Source: Weissella cibaria (GTDB lineage Bacteria > Bacillota > Bacilli > Lactobacillales > Lactobacillaceae). Taken from it: a stretch of 64,000 bases of DNA. The notes beneath the pieces are model-generated. The model had not been told where the DNA came from. It searched no databases and was given only the letters and a program-made list of their open reading frames with translations. Position numbers and translations under genes: made by a program. Below, in pieces: positions 1 to 7,770 of the stretch. Each line of letters starts with the position of its first letter. Within the stretch, counting starts at the first letter, position 1. The stretch covers positions 1 through 64,000 of the forward strand of contig NZ_SDGK01000037.1 of NCBI RefSeq assembly GCF_004521965.1. Reading direction: 5' to 3'.

Positions 1-11
1 GCTTTTTTGAT

Positions 12-1337
12 TTATTGCTTATTTTTATAGTATAGATAAACCGGAATACCAACAGCCACAAACACAAACGAAATGAGGACCATTGTAAAACTAGAAATCA
101 ACGTATTAATCAAGATGAACAACGCACCTAAGATAGCCACCAAAGGCACAAACGGGAATAACGGTACGCTAAACACTTCCGGATCACGTGCCAAACCGGC
201 CCGTTTGTTACGAATACGTAAGATGAAAATACCAAAGAATGTTGCCGTATAGAACAACCAGATGACGAACACAGCCATATCTGATAGCCAATCTGCCTTT
301 GACGTAAACATCAACGCACCGGCTAAAACAGCTGTGGTCCACAAAGCGCCAACCGGGGCCTGCGCTTTATTCAAACGGGCTAAGAACTTGGGCAACATGC
401 CATCTTCAGCCATCGCATACACCATACGTGGGAAAGCTAACATCTTACCATTCAAAGTTCCCGCCATTGAAATCAAAATACCAATCGATAGCAGACGACC
501 GCCTAGCTCACCGAAGGCCGACTTTGCTACTTCATAAGTCACATTATTGCCAAGTTTAACAATTTGATCGGCAGGCATCGCACGGTACACACCATATGAA
601 ACACCAACATAGGCCAACATAACAATCAAAATCCCCCCAATAATTGAACGGGGAATATTACGCCGTGGGTTCTTTAATTCACCCCCCAAATTGGTCAGCG
701 TTGCCCACCCATCGTAAGCAAACAACGTTGCCAAAACGGCCATACCAAAGTTTCCCGTTGCCGTTGATGACAGCTGGGCAACCGTCTGACCCAGCGCGTC
801 AGCCTTACCGAAAAACAAACCAAATACCATCAAGACTGCAATTGGAATCAACTTAATACTGGTCGTGGCGACTTGGAACATCGAAGCAATTCGATTATCT
901 AGCGAATTCATCAATGTGATAAGCACTAACGTTCCCAATCCAACCCAAATCACCGCACTATCTGGTAGGCCAAAAAAATTAGCAAACAGATACGCGAAGT
1001 ATGCAGCAATAGAAGCCACAATTGCCGGCGCATAAACCACAACTTGCGTCCAGCCGGTCAAAAAGCCCCAAAACTTACCGTACAACTTATCCATATAAAT
1101 ATAGATACCACCGGTCTGGGGAATGTGCGCGCCAATTTCTGAAATCGTTAACCCGGCTGCCAAAGTGATTACCCCACCAGCAACCCAAGCGAGTAACCCA
1201 AGTGTTGTGCTACCAGCCGTTTCCAACACTTGTCCCTGCTTGAAAAAAATTCCCGATCCGATAACGGTTCCGATTACAATCGAGATACCCGTCCAAACAC
1301 CCATCGTCCGTTTCAAATGATGCTCTTGCCCTGCCAT
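12..1337 (-). CDS. SteT-like APC family amino acid permease (serine/threonine exchanger-like)
   Basis: A 441-residue polytopic membrane protein of the APC superfamily, LAT branch, close in length and N-terminal pattern to Bacillus SteT, a Ser/Thr exchanger. The substrate-binding GSGIF motif lies near residue 28 in the first membrane helix, and about twelve hydrophobic helices follow. The ATG start follows an AGAGGG ribosome binding site. The gene is monocistronic. Its leader (1376-1538) codes a Ser/Thr-rich peptide followed by a terminator, which suggests the substrate class independently. Substrate specificity is an inference from family and leader; the APC family membership is secure. Confidence 0.85.
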   Translation of the reverse strand: MAGQEHHLKRTMGVWTGISIVIGTVIGSGIFFKQGQVLETAGSTTLGLLAWVAGGVITLAAGLTISEIGAHIPQTGGIYIYMDKLYGKFWGFLTGWTQVVVYAPAIVASIAAYFAYLFANFFGLPDSAVIWVGLGTLVLITLMNSLDNRIASMFQVATTSIKLIPIAVLMVFGLFFGKADALGQTVAQLSSTATGNFGMAVLATLFAYDGWATLTNLGGELKNPRRNIPRSIIGGILIVMLAYVGVSYGVYRAMPADQIVKLGNNVTYEVAKSAFGELGGRLLSIGILISMAGTLNGKMLAFPRMVYAMAEDGMLPKFLARLNKAQAPVGALWTTAVLAGALMFTSKADWLSDMAVFVIWLFYTATFFGIFILRIRNKRAGLARDPEVFSVPLFPFVPLVAILGALFILINTLISSFTMVLISFVFVAVGIPVYLYYKNKQ

Positions 1338-1375
1338 ATCCTATACCCTCTACTTTCAAAATAACCCAATATCAC

Positions 1376-1538
1376 ACAAAAACACGCAATCGTCACGACG
1401 AAAATTTCGTCAGTTAACGATTGCGTGTTCGATTAAGCGCTTAATAATTTTTGTACGCTAAAATCCTCAACCGTTAAACTGGACGGTTGAGTCAGAGGAC
1501 GTCGTCATGATGATAGCTGTGCTAATTCGATTATTCAT
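1376..1538 (-). promoter_or_regulatory. Leader-peptide transcription attenuator of the SteT-like permease
   Basis: Between the leader ORF and the permease lies an intrinsic terminator: AACACGCAATCGT (1381-1393) pairs with ACGATTGCGTGTT (1417-1429) and is followed by U-rich sequence on the minus strand. A second perfect hairpin, CTCAACCGT/ACGGTTGAG (1466-1491), lies over the last codons of the leader ORF. Its 3' arm (AGTTTAACGGTTG on the minus strand) is complementary, with one G-U pair and one bulge, to the terminator 5' arm (CAATCGTTAACT). The two hairpins therefore exclude each other, as expected of an attenuator. Confidence 0.75.
1467..1538 (-). CDS. Ser/Thr-rich leader peptide (23 aa)
   Basis: A 23-residue ORF with a very strong AAAGGAGGG ribosome binding site. 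The peptide starts MNNRISTAIIMTTSSDSTV and contains four Thr, four Ser and three Ile codons. Its start resembles enterobacterial ThrL (RIST pattern). It has no likely function other than to let ribosome stalling report Thr/Ser (or Ile) supply to the downstream permease gene. The peptide's sensing residue is inferred from composition only. Confidence 0.75.
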   Translation of the reverse strand: MNNRISTAIIMTTSSDSTVQFNG

Positions 1539-1575
1539 AAGTCTGCCCTCCTTTTGGCGTTTTTGTATGATTAGA

Positions 1576-1604
1576 ACTTTATCATCATCTCATCGTTTGT
1601 GCAA
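1576..1604 (-). promoter_or_regulatory. Promoter of the Ser/Thr leader and permease
   Basis: On the minus strand TTGCAC and TAAAGT are separated by 17 bases, about 40 bases upstream of the leader start codon. Confidence 0.55.
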
Positions 1605-1613
1605 TAGGTTTTC

Positions 1614-2063
1614 TCATTCTATTTTTAATATCTTCAATGCATCCCCAGACTGATTTAGAATTCGAATCTCTAATCCTGGCTGCGTTACCCCACCAGCCCG
1701 CATGGCCCCCAGCACCTTATCCGTTAACTTTTGAACCTGTGCTTGTTCATGCTTCAAGCCAAAATTAATGAGTTCCGTCGACACATTAGTTGTCCGGATG
1801 GTGTATATAATACGATTCTGATCATCGGTTGCATTAGCCGACGTAACCATCCCCTGCGACAGTTTTAATACGCGACGTTGGTAGGTATTTAATTGTGACG
1901 CAACCGCATGCGCGGATCCTGGTTGCAAGTTAACCTGCAAATCTGCTTGTGATGCCACCGGTAATTTAGGTTGCGTCTGCGACCAAACCACCAACCCAAT
2001 CAGGATACTTAAAAAGAGGAGGCCACTGATTATCCACGCTAATTTTTTCATAACATGCCTCAT
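1614..2063 (-). CDS. Single-pass exported protein of unknown function
   Basis: A protein of up to 149 residues with a short basic N-terminus, one membrane helix (about residues 8-28) and an extracytoplasmic remainder of about 120 residues. I do not recognise a domain. The first ATG overlaps the stop codon of the upstream antitoxin-like gene (ATGA), suggesting translational coupling; a second in-frame ATG at 2051 (MKKLAW) is an alternative start. It is the last gene of a three-gene unit: toxin, HTH protein, membrane protein. A membrane-anchored third component is unusual for a HigBA operon. Confidence 0.65.
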   Translation of the reverse strand: MRHVMKKLAWIISGLLFLSILIGLVVWSQTQPKLPVASQADLQVNLQPGSAHAVASQLNTYQRRVLKLSQGMVTSANATDDQNRIIYTIRTTNVSTELINFGLKHEQAQVQKLTDKVLGAMRAGGVTQPGLEIRILNQSGDALKILKIE

Positions 2064-2521
2064 GCCTGTAATAAAAAACTCACTAATTCATCTACTGTCT
2101 CAAACGATGGCATATCAGACGGAATAATCCCCATTGCCTTCGCTTCAGCTTCGACAAAGCTTTTCCGCTGGACGACATCATTTATATGCGGCACATCCTC
2201 ACTTCCGTCCTTTGAATCATATGGTATCAAAAACAAGTCCTGATTAATATCATCCGCATCTTCACCTAAATGATTCAATTTGTACTGCGCATCCGCATGT
2301 AACAACATTTGTGCTGGCGTTCCCGTGATTGTTTCAATCCGACTCGCTATCTTTGGGGAAATAAATGCTTTAAAATGCAAAACATTTGATAAATACTTTT
2401 GCGATACGCCAATTCGCGCTGCAAAATCTTGTTGTGTTGCATTAAAATATGACATCAGCTCCGCAATCATCGTTGCAGCACCAAATTCGCCTTGTACTTT
2501 TATCGTTAAATCATTATCCAT
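2060..2521 (-). CDS. higA: HigA-like HTH antitoxin
   Basis: A protein of about 153 residues with an XRE-type helix-turn-helix near the N-terminus (pattern TQQDFAARIGVSQKYLSNVL) and a C-terminal extension without recognised motifs. The order toxin then antitoxin and the HTH are typical of HigBA modules. I chose the ATG at 2521 because GAGG lies 8 bases upstream; an upstream ATG at 2551 overlaps the toxin and has no comparable site. It probably represses its own operon through the palindrome at 2876-2900. The C-terminal part is longer than in minimal HigA proteins, so a plain regulator remains possible. Confidence 0.7.
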   Translation of the reverse strand: MDNDLTIKVQGEFGAATMIAELMSYFNATQQDFAARIGVSQKYLSNVLHFKAFISPKIASRIETITGTPAQMLLHADAQYKLNHLGEDADDINQDLFLIPYDSKDGSEDVPHINDVVQRKSFVEAEAKAMGIIPSDMPSFETVDELVSFLLQA

Positions 2522-2537
2522 TCCATCATCCTCGCTA

Positions 2538-2861
2538 TTAATGATAATCAATCACTTCAATAACCGCGACACTTCGAACCGCATCAAGCTGTGTGGAACT
2601 ATTTCCCGATTCATCATAACCTCGAATAATAAGCCGCCAATTTCCTGTTAAATTAACCGCAAAGAGGCCGGCATACTTCCCTTTCAATTCATGTAGGCCC
2701 GCCGGCGGATACTGAGATAGTTGATACAAATTTTCCGCTTGTTCCATTTCCCAAATTCGTGTTCTGATTTTCGTTGCAATAACCGTTCCGAACCTAACCA
2801 ACAATTTTCGTTCGTCCATTAAAATTTTCGTTAACTTCGTTGTATTACCCGATACTTTCAA
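2538..2861 (-). CDS. higB: HigB/RelE-family toxin, TTG start
   Basis: About 107 residues. The central GLHELKGKYAGLFAVNLTGN stretch, the following WRLII, and the final VAVIEVIDYH match the HigB branch of the RelE fold: mRNA interferases acting at the ribosome. An in-frame ATG at 2879 exists, but it overlaps the -10 hexamer and so should not be in the transcript. TTG at 2861 sits 5 bases after AGAGG and fits the promoter. The HTH gene follows after a 16-base gap. Activity is inferred from family only. Confidence 0.75.
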   Translation of the reverse strand: MKVSGNTTKLTKILMDERKLLVRFGTVIATKIRTRIWEMEQAENLYQLSQYPPAGLHELKGKYAGLFAVNLTGNWRLIIRGYDESGNSSTQLDAVRSVAVIEVIDYH

Positions 2862-2875
2862 AATATCCTCTTTCT

Positions 2876-2906
2876 CCATTATACCAAAACGGTATAATGG
2901 CGTCAG
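2876..2906 (-). promoter_or_regulatory. higBA promoter with embedded operator palindrome
   Basis: CCATTATACC and GGTATAATGG form a perfect inverted repeat around AAAAC (2876-2900). On the minus strand CTGACG (-35, 2901-2906) and TATAAT (-10, 2878-2883) are 17 bases apart, and the palindrome fills the spacer and the -10. This is the expected layout for autorepression by the antitoxin. Confidence 0.75.
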
Positions 2907-2967
2907 CCCATTGTCGTAACATTAATAAAGATAACGAATTAGCTAATTTGTCCATTTTTAGCAAATT

Positions 2968-3004
2968 AAAAAGCCTTAACCACATTTCAACAGTTAAGAC
3001 TTTT
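2968..3004 (-). terminator. Terminator of the GlcU-like gene
   Basis: Stem AAAAAGCCTTAAC (2968-2980) with GTTAAGACTTTT (2993-3004), U-rich on the minus strand, just after the sugar transporter stop codon. Confidence 0.6.
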
Positions 3005-3018
3005 ACTATTAATTCAAT

Positions 3019-3933
3019 TTAACCAGCAAGCGTTACTAGAATACCGCCCAACATAACGAAGAGGGCCCCGATGGCAATACCAATGATTTGCGTCTTTGTT
3101 TTACGTTCCTTCAAGATCAAAATCGCACCCAACGTTGAAACGATAATGCCCATCTGTGACAACGTTGAGGCCTTCGCTTGACCAACTGCAGGGTTCAAGA
3201 CAGCAAGACGAATCATCACCTCACCAGTTCCCCACATAATACCAGCCAAACCATTCTTTGCCGTTTCCTTCGTCAATAATGGCAACTTGAAGTTTCCACC
3301 ATTGAAGATGAAAATACCAAAAATCAAAGCCCCGATTGTTTGACCGATGGCGATGGGCAACGACAAGGCCATCGTGTTGTGCAACGTACCTGTATCAACG
3401 TGGACCAAGTGTAACAAAGCAACTGTCTTTGGAATCATGAAATAAATCATGTAAGCAAAGACTGAAATGATCGTTAACCGTACCCCATCCTTATTCAAGT
3501 GTGATGGCTTACCTGAAATCAAGAAAACACCAATAATGACGGAAACAATGGCTAACAAGCCGATTGTCCACTGGTGGGCACCTTGCCACTCACCAAAGAC
3601 TGCTGCACCAACCAACGCGTTCACCGCAATTTGGCCAGCTGTATTCAAACCAGACGCCTGTGAAACACCCATCTTCTTAAAGGCTGCTAATTGGAAGCTC
3701 GTTCCGGCAGCCCAAGCGATTCCTGATAAGACGTACGTCAAACCAGCCATACTGAAGACAACGGGCCAAGTTGGTCCCTCAAACAAGGCGTACACGCCAA
3801 CTACGATTGAGAAGACCAGCGAACCAAGCGCGCCACCCAAAATTTGGTTTGCGACACGACCACCAGCCCATCCATTTACAATTCCCATTGCTCCCCACAA
3901 TACGGCGGGAATCAAAGCATACATAATTGACAT
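3019..3933 (-). CDS. glcU: GRP-family sugar transporter (GlcU/RbsU type)
   Basis: A 304-residue membrane protein with about ten hydrophobic helices and the N-terminal pattern ALIPAVLWGAMGIVNGWAGG typical of the glucose/ribose porter family. These are proton-coupled sugar uptake proteins; in lactic acid bacteria they feed glucose or ribose outside the PTS. The gene stands alone between terminators. A GAAAGAGAG site precedes the start; the ATG nine bases further in is an alternative. Family is secure, the sugar is not determined. Confidence 0.85.
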   Translation of the reverse strand: MSIMYALIPAVLWGAMGIVNGWAGGRVANQILGGALGSLVFSIVVGVYALFEGPTWPVVFSMAGLTYVLSGIAWAAGTSFQLAAFKKMGVSQASGLNTAGQIAVNALVGAAVFGEWQGAHQWTIGLLAIVSVIIGVFLISGKPSHLNKDGVRLTIISVFAYMIYFMIPKTVALLHLVHVDTGTLHNTMALSLPIAIGQTIGALIFGIFIFNGGNFKLPLLTKETAKNGLAGIMWGTGEVMIRLAVLNPAVGQAKASTLSQMGIIVSTLGAILILKERKTKTQIIGIAIGALFVMLGGILVTLAG

Positions 3934-4021
3934 GTACCATTTCTCTCTTTCAATTCTTTTTTATCAACGTTAATTACTATAGCACCGGGTTTTATGCCGT
4001 TAAATTAAAAAGGGAATAAAA

Positions 4022-4067
4022 TAGACCAATCCAAGAATTGGCGTATACCACTTCTCGAATTGGTCTA
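4022..4067 (-). terminator. Terminator of the MFS exporter gene
   Basis: TAGACCAAT (4022-4030) pairs with ATTGGTCTA (4059-4067), followed on the minus strand by TTTTATT. Confidence 0.55.
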
Positions 4068-4077
4068 GTTATGACAC

Positions 4078-5442
4078 TTAATTAATTGCCGCTTCACCAG
4101 CATTTTTAGGCAGCAACATCACTTCAATCATTGGTACAATGGCAAAAATACCCAGCACGACAAAGCCCCCTGCATAGGCACCTTGTAGTGTCATACCATG
4201 ACGGAAGATGTGGATAATCACCGTAATCAATGAAATACCCAAACCTTGGCCAAGACTCTGCGTCACAGCCGTTAAGGTATTAGCCCCATTTCGGTGAATT
4301 GGGGCAACATCCGTGAATTGTAGCCCATTATATGACGTAAAGGCCAACGACCGCCCCACACCCGAAACGAGTGCCAGGAACATAATCGCAATTGCCGTCG
4401 TATGCGACCGAACCAGCGCCAGTCCAAATGAACTCAATACCAACATCAAAAATGACGCAATTAATGCCCCACGGAAGCCAAGGCGACGAATAATTGGATT
4501 CGTAAATGGCTTAATGCCGATGTTACCAATGAAAATAAAGATGACATACCATCCTGCGCGGGCCGCTGACCAACTAAAGACCGTTTGCAACAGCACCGTT
4601 AAGACGTATGGCAAGCTGGCAATGGTAACTTGGAATAGCGTCCCACCAGTTTGCGACACTCGGAACGTCGGTACCTTCATCGTCACCACCGAGAACAATG
4701 GATGTTCAGCTCGGTGCAAGTGCTGGTAAACATTTACACCCAACACAATACCAATAACGACCATAATCAAACCGTACCAGACAACCACGCCTGTACGTGC
4801 TAACATTTCAGCACCCGTCAGCAACGCCATTGACGCCAGCGCTAATTCAACGAAACCACGCACATCAAACGGCCGTGGTTGTTGCTGATCATCACGTGGC
4901 AATAACCGGACGCCAATCAAAAAAGCGAGCAAGCCGATTGGCAGATTAATCAAGAAAATCCAGTGCCAAGTAAAGTATGTCACGAACATACCGCCAATAA
5001 CTGGCGCCACAGCTGGTGCCATCAATGACGGCCAGACCAAATAACTAATCATCTTTAACAGCTGATCTGCCGGTGTCTTTTCCAACACCATCAGTCGGGC
5101 CGTTGGCGTCATCATAGCCCCCGCAATTCCTTGTACAATTCGCATAATCAATAGCACGGTAAAGTTGGGCGCCACTGCACTACCAAAGGAACTTAGCGTA
5201 AAGAGCACAACTGCCCACAACCAAATGTTCTTTTTACCATAGCGTTGCGCCAACCAGCCACTCAATGGAATGAAAACGGCCACGGCAATCATATATGTAC
5301 TAACCAACAAACTCGCCGTCGTCGTACTAACATTAAATGTTTGGGCCATTTTTGGCAGAGCCGTAGTTACAATTGTGCCATCCATGACATCCATAAATAA
5401 ACTCGCTGCCATCAATAACGCAATTTTAATTTCTTTCGACAC
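4078..5442 (-). CDS. DHA2-family MFS multidrug exporter
   Basis: A 454-residue major facilitator protein of the 14-helix EmrB/QacA group. The first helix carries the MDVMDGTIVTTALP motif, and the loop after helix 2 carries GWLAQRYGKKNIW (motif A). These proteins export drugs or toxic lipids using the proton gradient. The start is GTG, preceded by AGGGAAGG. Upstream on the same strand lies a 52-residue membrane ORF and a hairpin, so transcription may start before that small gene. Substrate unknown. Confidence 0.88.
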   Translation of the reverse strand: MSKEIKIALLMAASLFMDVMDGTIVTTALPKMAQTFNVSTTTASLLVSTYMIAVAVFIPLSGWLAQRYGKKNIWLWAVVLFTLSSFGSAVAPNFTVLLIMRIVQGIAGAMMTPTARLMVLEKTPADQLLKMISYLVWPSLMAPAVAPVIGGMFVTYFTWHWIFLINLPIGLLAFLIGVRLLPRDDQQQPRPFDVRGFVELALASMALLTGAEMLARTGVVVWYGLIMVVIGIVLGVNVYQHLHRAEHPLFSVVTMKVPTFRVSQTGGTLFQVTIASLPYVLTVLLQTVFSWSAARAGWYVIFIFIGNIGIKPFTNPIIRRLGFRGALIASFLMLVLSSFGLALVRSHTTAIAIMFLALVSGVGRSLAFTSYNGLQFTDVAPIHRNGANTLTAVTQSLGQGLGISLITVIIHIFRHGMTLQGAYAGGFVVLGIFAIVPMIEVMLLPKNAGEAAIN

Positions 5443-5511
5443 GCTACTTACCTTCCCTTTCTAAAACTCACGAAGAATAAGTGTATGCCTTTTTAACAAG
5501 CGTTACAAATC

Positions 5512-5559
5512 AAAACGCGATACCACATCCAGTCTTGTGACCTTCTTGTGATATCGCGT
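5512..5559 (-). terminator. Hairpin between small membrane ORF and MFS gene
   Basis: AAAACGCGATACCACA (5512-5527) pairs with TGTGATATCGCGT (5547-5559) with one G-U; on the minus strand a short U run follows. It may partly terminate transcripts of the small ORF before the exporter gene. Confidence 0.5.
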
Positions 5560-5567
5560 CTCATTAA

Positions 5568-5726
5568 CTAATATTGCACTGCCACCTTGGTAGCTACGGT
5601 TGAATCAACTTGTTCAATGTCAGATTCAAAGTCTTCCGTGTCCTCTAAACGGAACGTGATGATGTAAGCAATACGTGCAGCAACTGTAGCTCCCAAACTC
5701 ATTGCACTAATAAATAATGTCATCAT
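5568..5726 (-). CDS. Small membrane protein (52 aa), unknown
   Basis: An ORF starting with two ATG codons after a GGGG-containing site. The first half is a single hydrophobic helix (TLFISAMSLGATVAARIAYI), the second half is acidic (LEDTEDFESDIEQ). Followed by a hairpin and then the MFS exporter on the same strand. I do not recognise the family. Good ribosome binding and coherent membrane topology favour a real gene. Confidence 0.5.
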   Translation of the reverse strand: MMTLFISAMSLGATVAARIAYIITFRLEDTEDFESDIEQVDSTVATKVAVQY

Positions 5727-5939
5727 CGTTTCCCCTTTACGTTCCTTTTGTATGTATTAACAATAAGGCCTGCGCATAACCATTGCAGACGATTTCAGCT
5801 GTATTAATTTTGTCAGAATATCAAAAAAATTAATGGTCTATACTGACAAATTATTCACCTTATTTTGTACATCCCCAATAAAACAAGCTACAATGAAGTC
5901 ATTAAATCAAGATTGGTCAAACGGGGAGGTATTCGTATC

Positions 5940-6851
5940 ATGAAGGCAGTTCAAATTAAAGAGTTTGGTGACGTTGATGTACTTGAAGAAATTGGCGCCC
6001 CAACACCAAAGATTTTGAAGAAGCAGGTGCTAATTAAGAATCACGCAGTTGCAATCGATCCTTACGATGTAAAGTTTATCCAAGGACTTGCTGGGGAAGC
6101 TGATAAGCTCCCATTAATTCCTGGCTCAAGCGTGGTCGGCGAAGTTATTGCGGTCGGCGAAGAAGTCACGGATTTCCAAGTCGGTGACCGTGTCGCTGCA
6201 ACGCGCCACCACCAAACCTACGCCGAAGAAGTTTCCGTTGGCCAATCTGCAGTCGCTAAGGTGCCAACTGAACTAGATGATGAGCACGCGGTTGCTGCTG
6301 TACTTGGGGCCGCCACTGGCTACCAAATAATTACTGATGATTTAGATGTTCAAGCTGGACAAAGGGTTTTGATTCAGGGAGGCGCCGGTTCTGTTGGTTC
6401 TGTTGCCATCCAAGCAGCTTTAAACCGTAGTGCGGTTGTTTATGCAACTGCCAAGCCTGCCGATTTCAACTACTTGAAGTCACTAGGTGATGTGACACCC
6501 GTTGATTATCACACAGCTTATGAAAACGAACTATCAGATTTCGACGCCGTTTTGGACACAATCGGCGGTGAGGTTGCTATTCAGTCTGCCAAAGTCTTGA
6601 AGCAAGGCGGTAAGTTGCGCAATCTAACTAGCTACGATGAAGAAGCTATGCAATCATTTAATATTGATGCTGAGCACACCTATCTTAAGGGTAAGCGTCC
6701 TAATTTGGCAGCTTTATTGGCCGATATGGCTGCTGGTAAGATCGACGTTAAGATTGGTGAAGTGATACCATTTACCTTGGCGAACTTGCGTGACGTGCAC
6801 GCTGCCGCTCGTCAAGGATCAGCTGCTGGTAAGGTTGTCTTAACCTTTTAA
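5940..6851 (+). CDS. Zinc-free MDR-type NADP-dependent quinone oxidoreductase
   Basis: A 303-residue medium-chain dehydrogenase/reductase with the GroES-like N-terminal domain and a Rossmann domain whose glycine motif reads GGAGSVGSVA. The zinc-binding cysteines of alcohol dehydrogenases are absent, so it belongs to the quinone oxidoreductase/enone reductase group. The ATG at 5940 follows GGGGAGG; an in-frame codon at 5865 lacks a site. It stands alone before a terminator. Electron acceptor unknown. Confidence 0.85.
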   Translation: MKAVQIKEFGDVDVLEEIGAPTPKILKKQVLIKNHAVAIDPYDVKFIQGLAGEADKLPLIPGSSVVGEVIAVGEEVTDFQVGDRVAATRHHQTYAEEVSVGQSAVAKVPTELDDEHAVAAVLGAATGYQIITDDLDVQAGQRVLIQGGAGSVGSVAIQAALNRSAVVYATAKPADFNYLKSLGDVTPVDYHTAYENELSDFDAVLDTIGGEVAIQSAKVLKQGGKLRNLTSYDEEAMQSFNIDAEHTYLKGKRPNLAALLADMAAGKIDVKIGEVIPFTLANLRDVHAAARQGSAAGKVVLTF

Positions 6852-6872
6852 TTGAACGTAAAATTTAAGCGA

Positions 6873-6905
6873 GCGAATGTTTCATGTGAAACACCGTTCG
6901 CTTTT
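6873..6905 (+). terminator. Terminator containing a parS-like palindrome
   Basis: The hairpin GCGAA...TTCGC downstream of the oxidoreductase ends in TTTTG. Its core at 6878-6893 reads TGTTTCATGTGAAACA, one base from the ParB-binding consensus TGTTTCACGTGAAACA. Confidence 0.6.
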
Positions 6906-6954
6906 GTTATTGGCTATAATAGAACTATTACTTTTTCGGGGGAGAATTTTTACT

Positions 6955-7440
6955 ATGTTATTTACAGAACGCGACTATTACGAAGACGTCATGGCAATGC
7001 TAAACGTACGCGGGGTAAACTTAGAAAACATTGGCGAATTGGTTTTGTTTGGTCAAAAGGCCATCATTCCTGGCTTAACAATGGCGGACGCCGTTGACTC
7101 CGTGCAACACGTCCTCCATAAAACAGAAGTACAAGATGCGGTTATGACCGGCCTGGCAATTGACGACTTGGCGGAAGCTCGCCAATTGCCACAACCATTG
7201 CAAGGTCGCATCGACCGTGATCATGGTACGTATGGTATCGATGAGCAATTGGTGATGTCAATTCTTGGCGTTTACGGCACCATTTCTTGGACAAACTTTG
7301 GCTACCTCGACCGATTGAAGCCTGGTATCGTTGGTCATTTAAACGATGAGCAACACGCCGGCGGCCGTGTGAACACCTTTATTGATGATATCGTATCAGC
7401 GATTGCCGCAGCCGCTCAAGCCCGAATTGCGCACGATTAA
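6955..7440 (+). CDS. pgpA: Phosphatidylglycerophosphatase A
   Basis: A 161-residue protein with the PgpA/YutG signature RDHGTYGIDEQLVMSILGVY. PgpA dephosphorylates phosphatidylglycerol phosphate to phosphatidylglycerol; Firmicute members are soluble and lack the membrane helices of the Escherichia enzyme, as here. The start at 6955 (MLFTERDYY) follows GGGGGAG. An upstream in-frame ATG at 6877 lies inside the preceding terminator and is rejected. It supplies the lipid used by MprF and LtaS-like enzymes in this window (inference). Confidence 0.85.
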   Translation: MLFTERDYYEDVMAMLNVRGVNLENIGELVLFGQKAIIPGLTMADAVDSVQHVLHKTEVQDAVMTGLAIDDLAEARQLPQPLQGRIDRDHGTYGIDEQLVMSILGVYGTISWTNFGYLDRLKPGIVGHLNDEQHAGGRVNTFIDDIVSAIAAAAQARIAHD

Positions 7441-7496
7441 AAATGAACAAAAATAAAGCCAGACGCACATGTGCCTGGCTTTATTTTTGTTCATTT
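7441..7496. terminator. Bidirectional terminator with 22-bp perfect stem
   Basis: Positions 7441-7462 are perfectly complementary to 7475-7496, with A-rich and T-rich flanks on both strands. It separates pgpA from the convergent 46-residue ORF. Confidence 0.85.
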
Positions 7497-7501
7497 ATCA
7501 A

Positions 7502-7642
7502 TTACATAATGCCGTTTGCCTTGGCAGCTTCGATCAAATCAAGCTCCTTAGCGCTTTGAACAGGTGTAGGTGTTCCGTCAACGTTAATTGACTCAATCCC
7601 CTTCTTTTCCAACAACTTCTTCAACTTATTCTTCTGTGACAT
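7502..7642 (-). CDS. Small hydrophilic protein (46 aa), unknown
   Basis: A short ORF with a strong GGAGGT site, ending at the bidirectional terminator. It starts MSQKNKLKKLLEKKGIESI and is lysine-rich, then turns into an amphipathic helix (SAKELDLIEAAKANGIM). No family recognised. The site, codon bias like neighbouring genes and its own terminator support a real gene. Confidence 0.65.
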   Translation of the reverse strand: MSQKNKLKKLLEKKGIESINVDGTPTPVQSAKELDLIEAAKANGIM

Positions 7643-7770
7643 AAATCCATACCTCCAGCACATTTTTAATTTGCGCGTCAGGTGATTGACCCGGCGTGTA
7701 TGTCTACCCTTATAGTGTAATCCTTTTTTACCGGTTTGTTAAATAAAGTTCACGAACAAGCTAGCTGCCA

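Noticed and set aside
2879-2881. ATG start for the HigB-like toxin
   Set aside because: It overlaps the -10 hexamer of the only good promoter; TTG at 2861 has the ribosome binding site.
5568-5726. The 52-residue ORF as a fifth amino-acid leader peptide
   Set aside because: It is longer, has a membrane helix and an acidic tail without residue runs, and the downstream gene is a drug exporter; treated as a small membrane protein.
6877-6954. N-terminal extension of PgpA from ATG at 6877
   Set aside because: The extension is encoded by the preceding terminator and is not PgpA-like; GGGGGAG precedes 6955.
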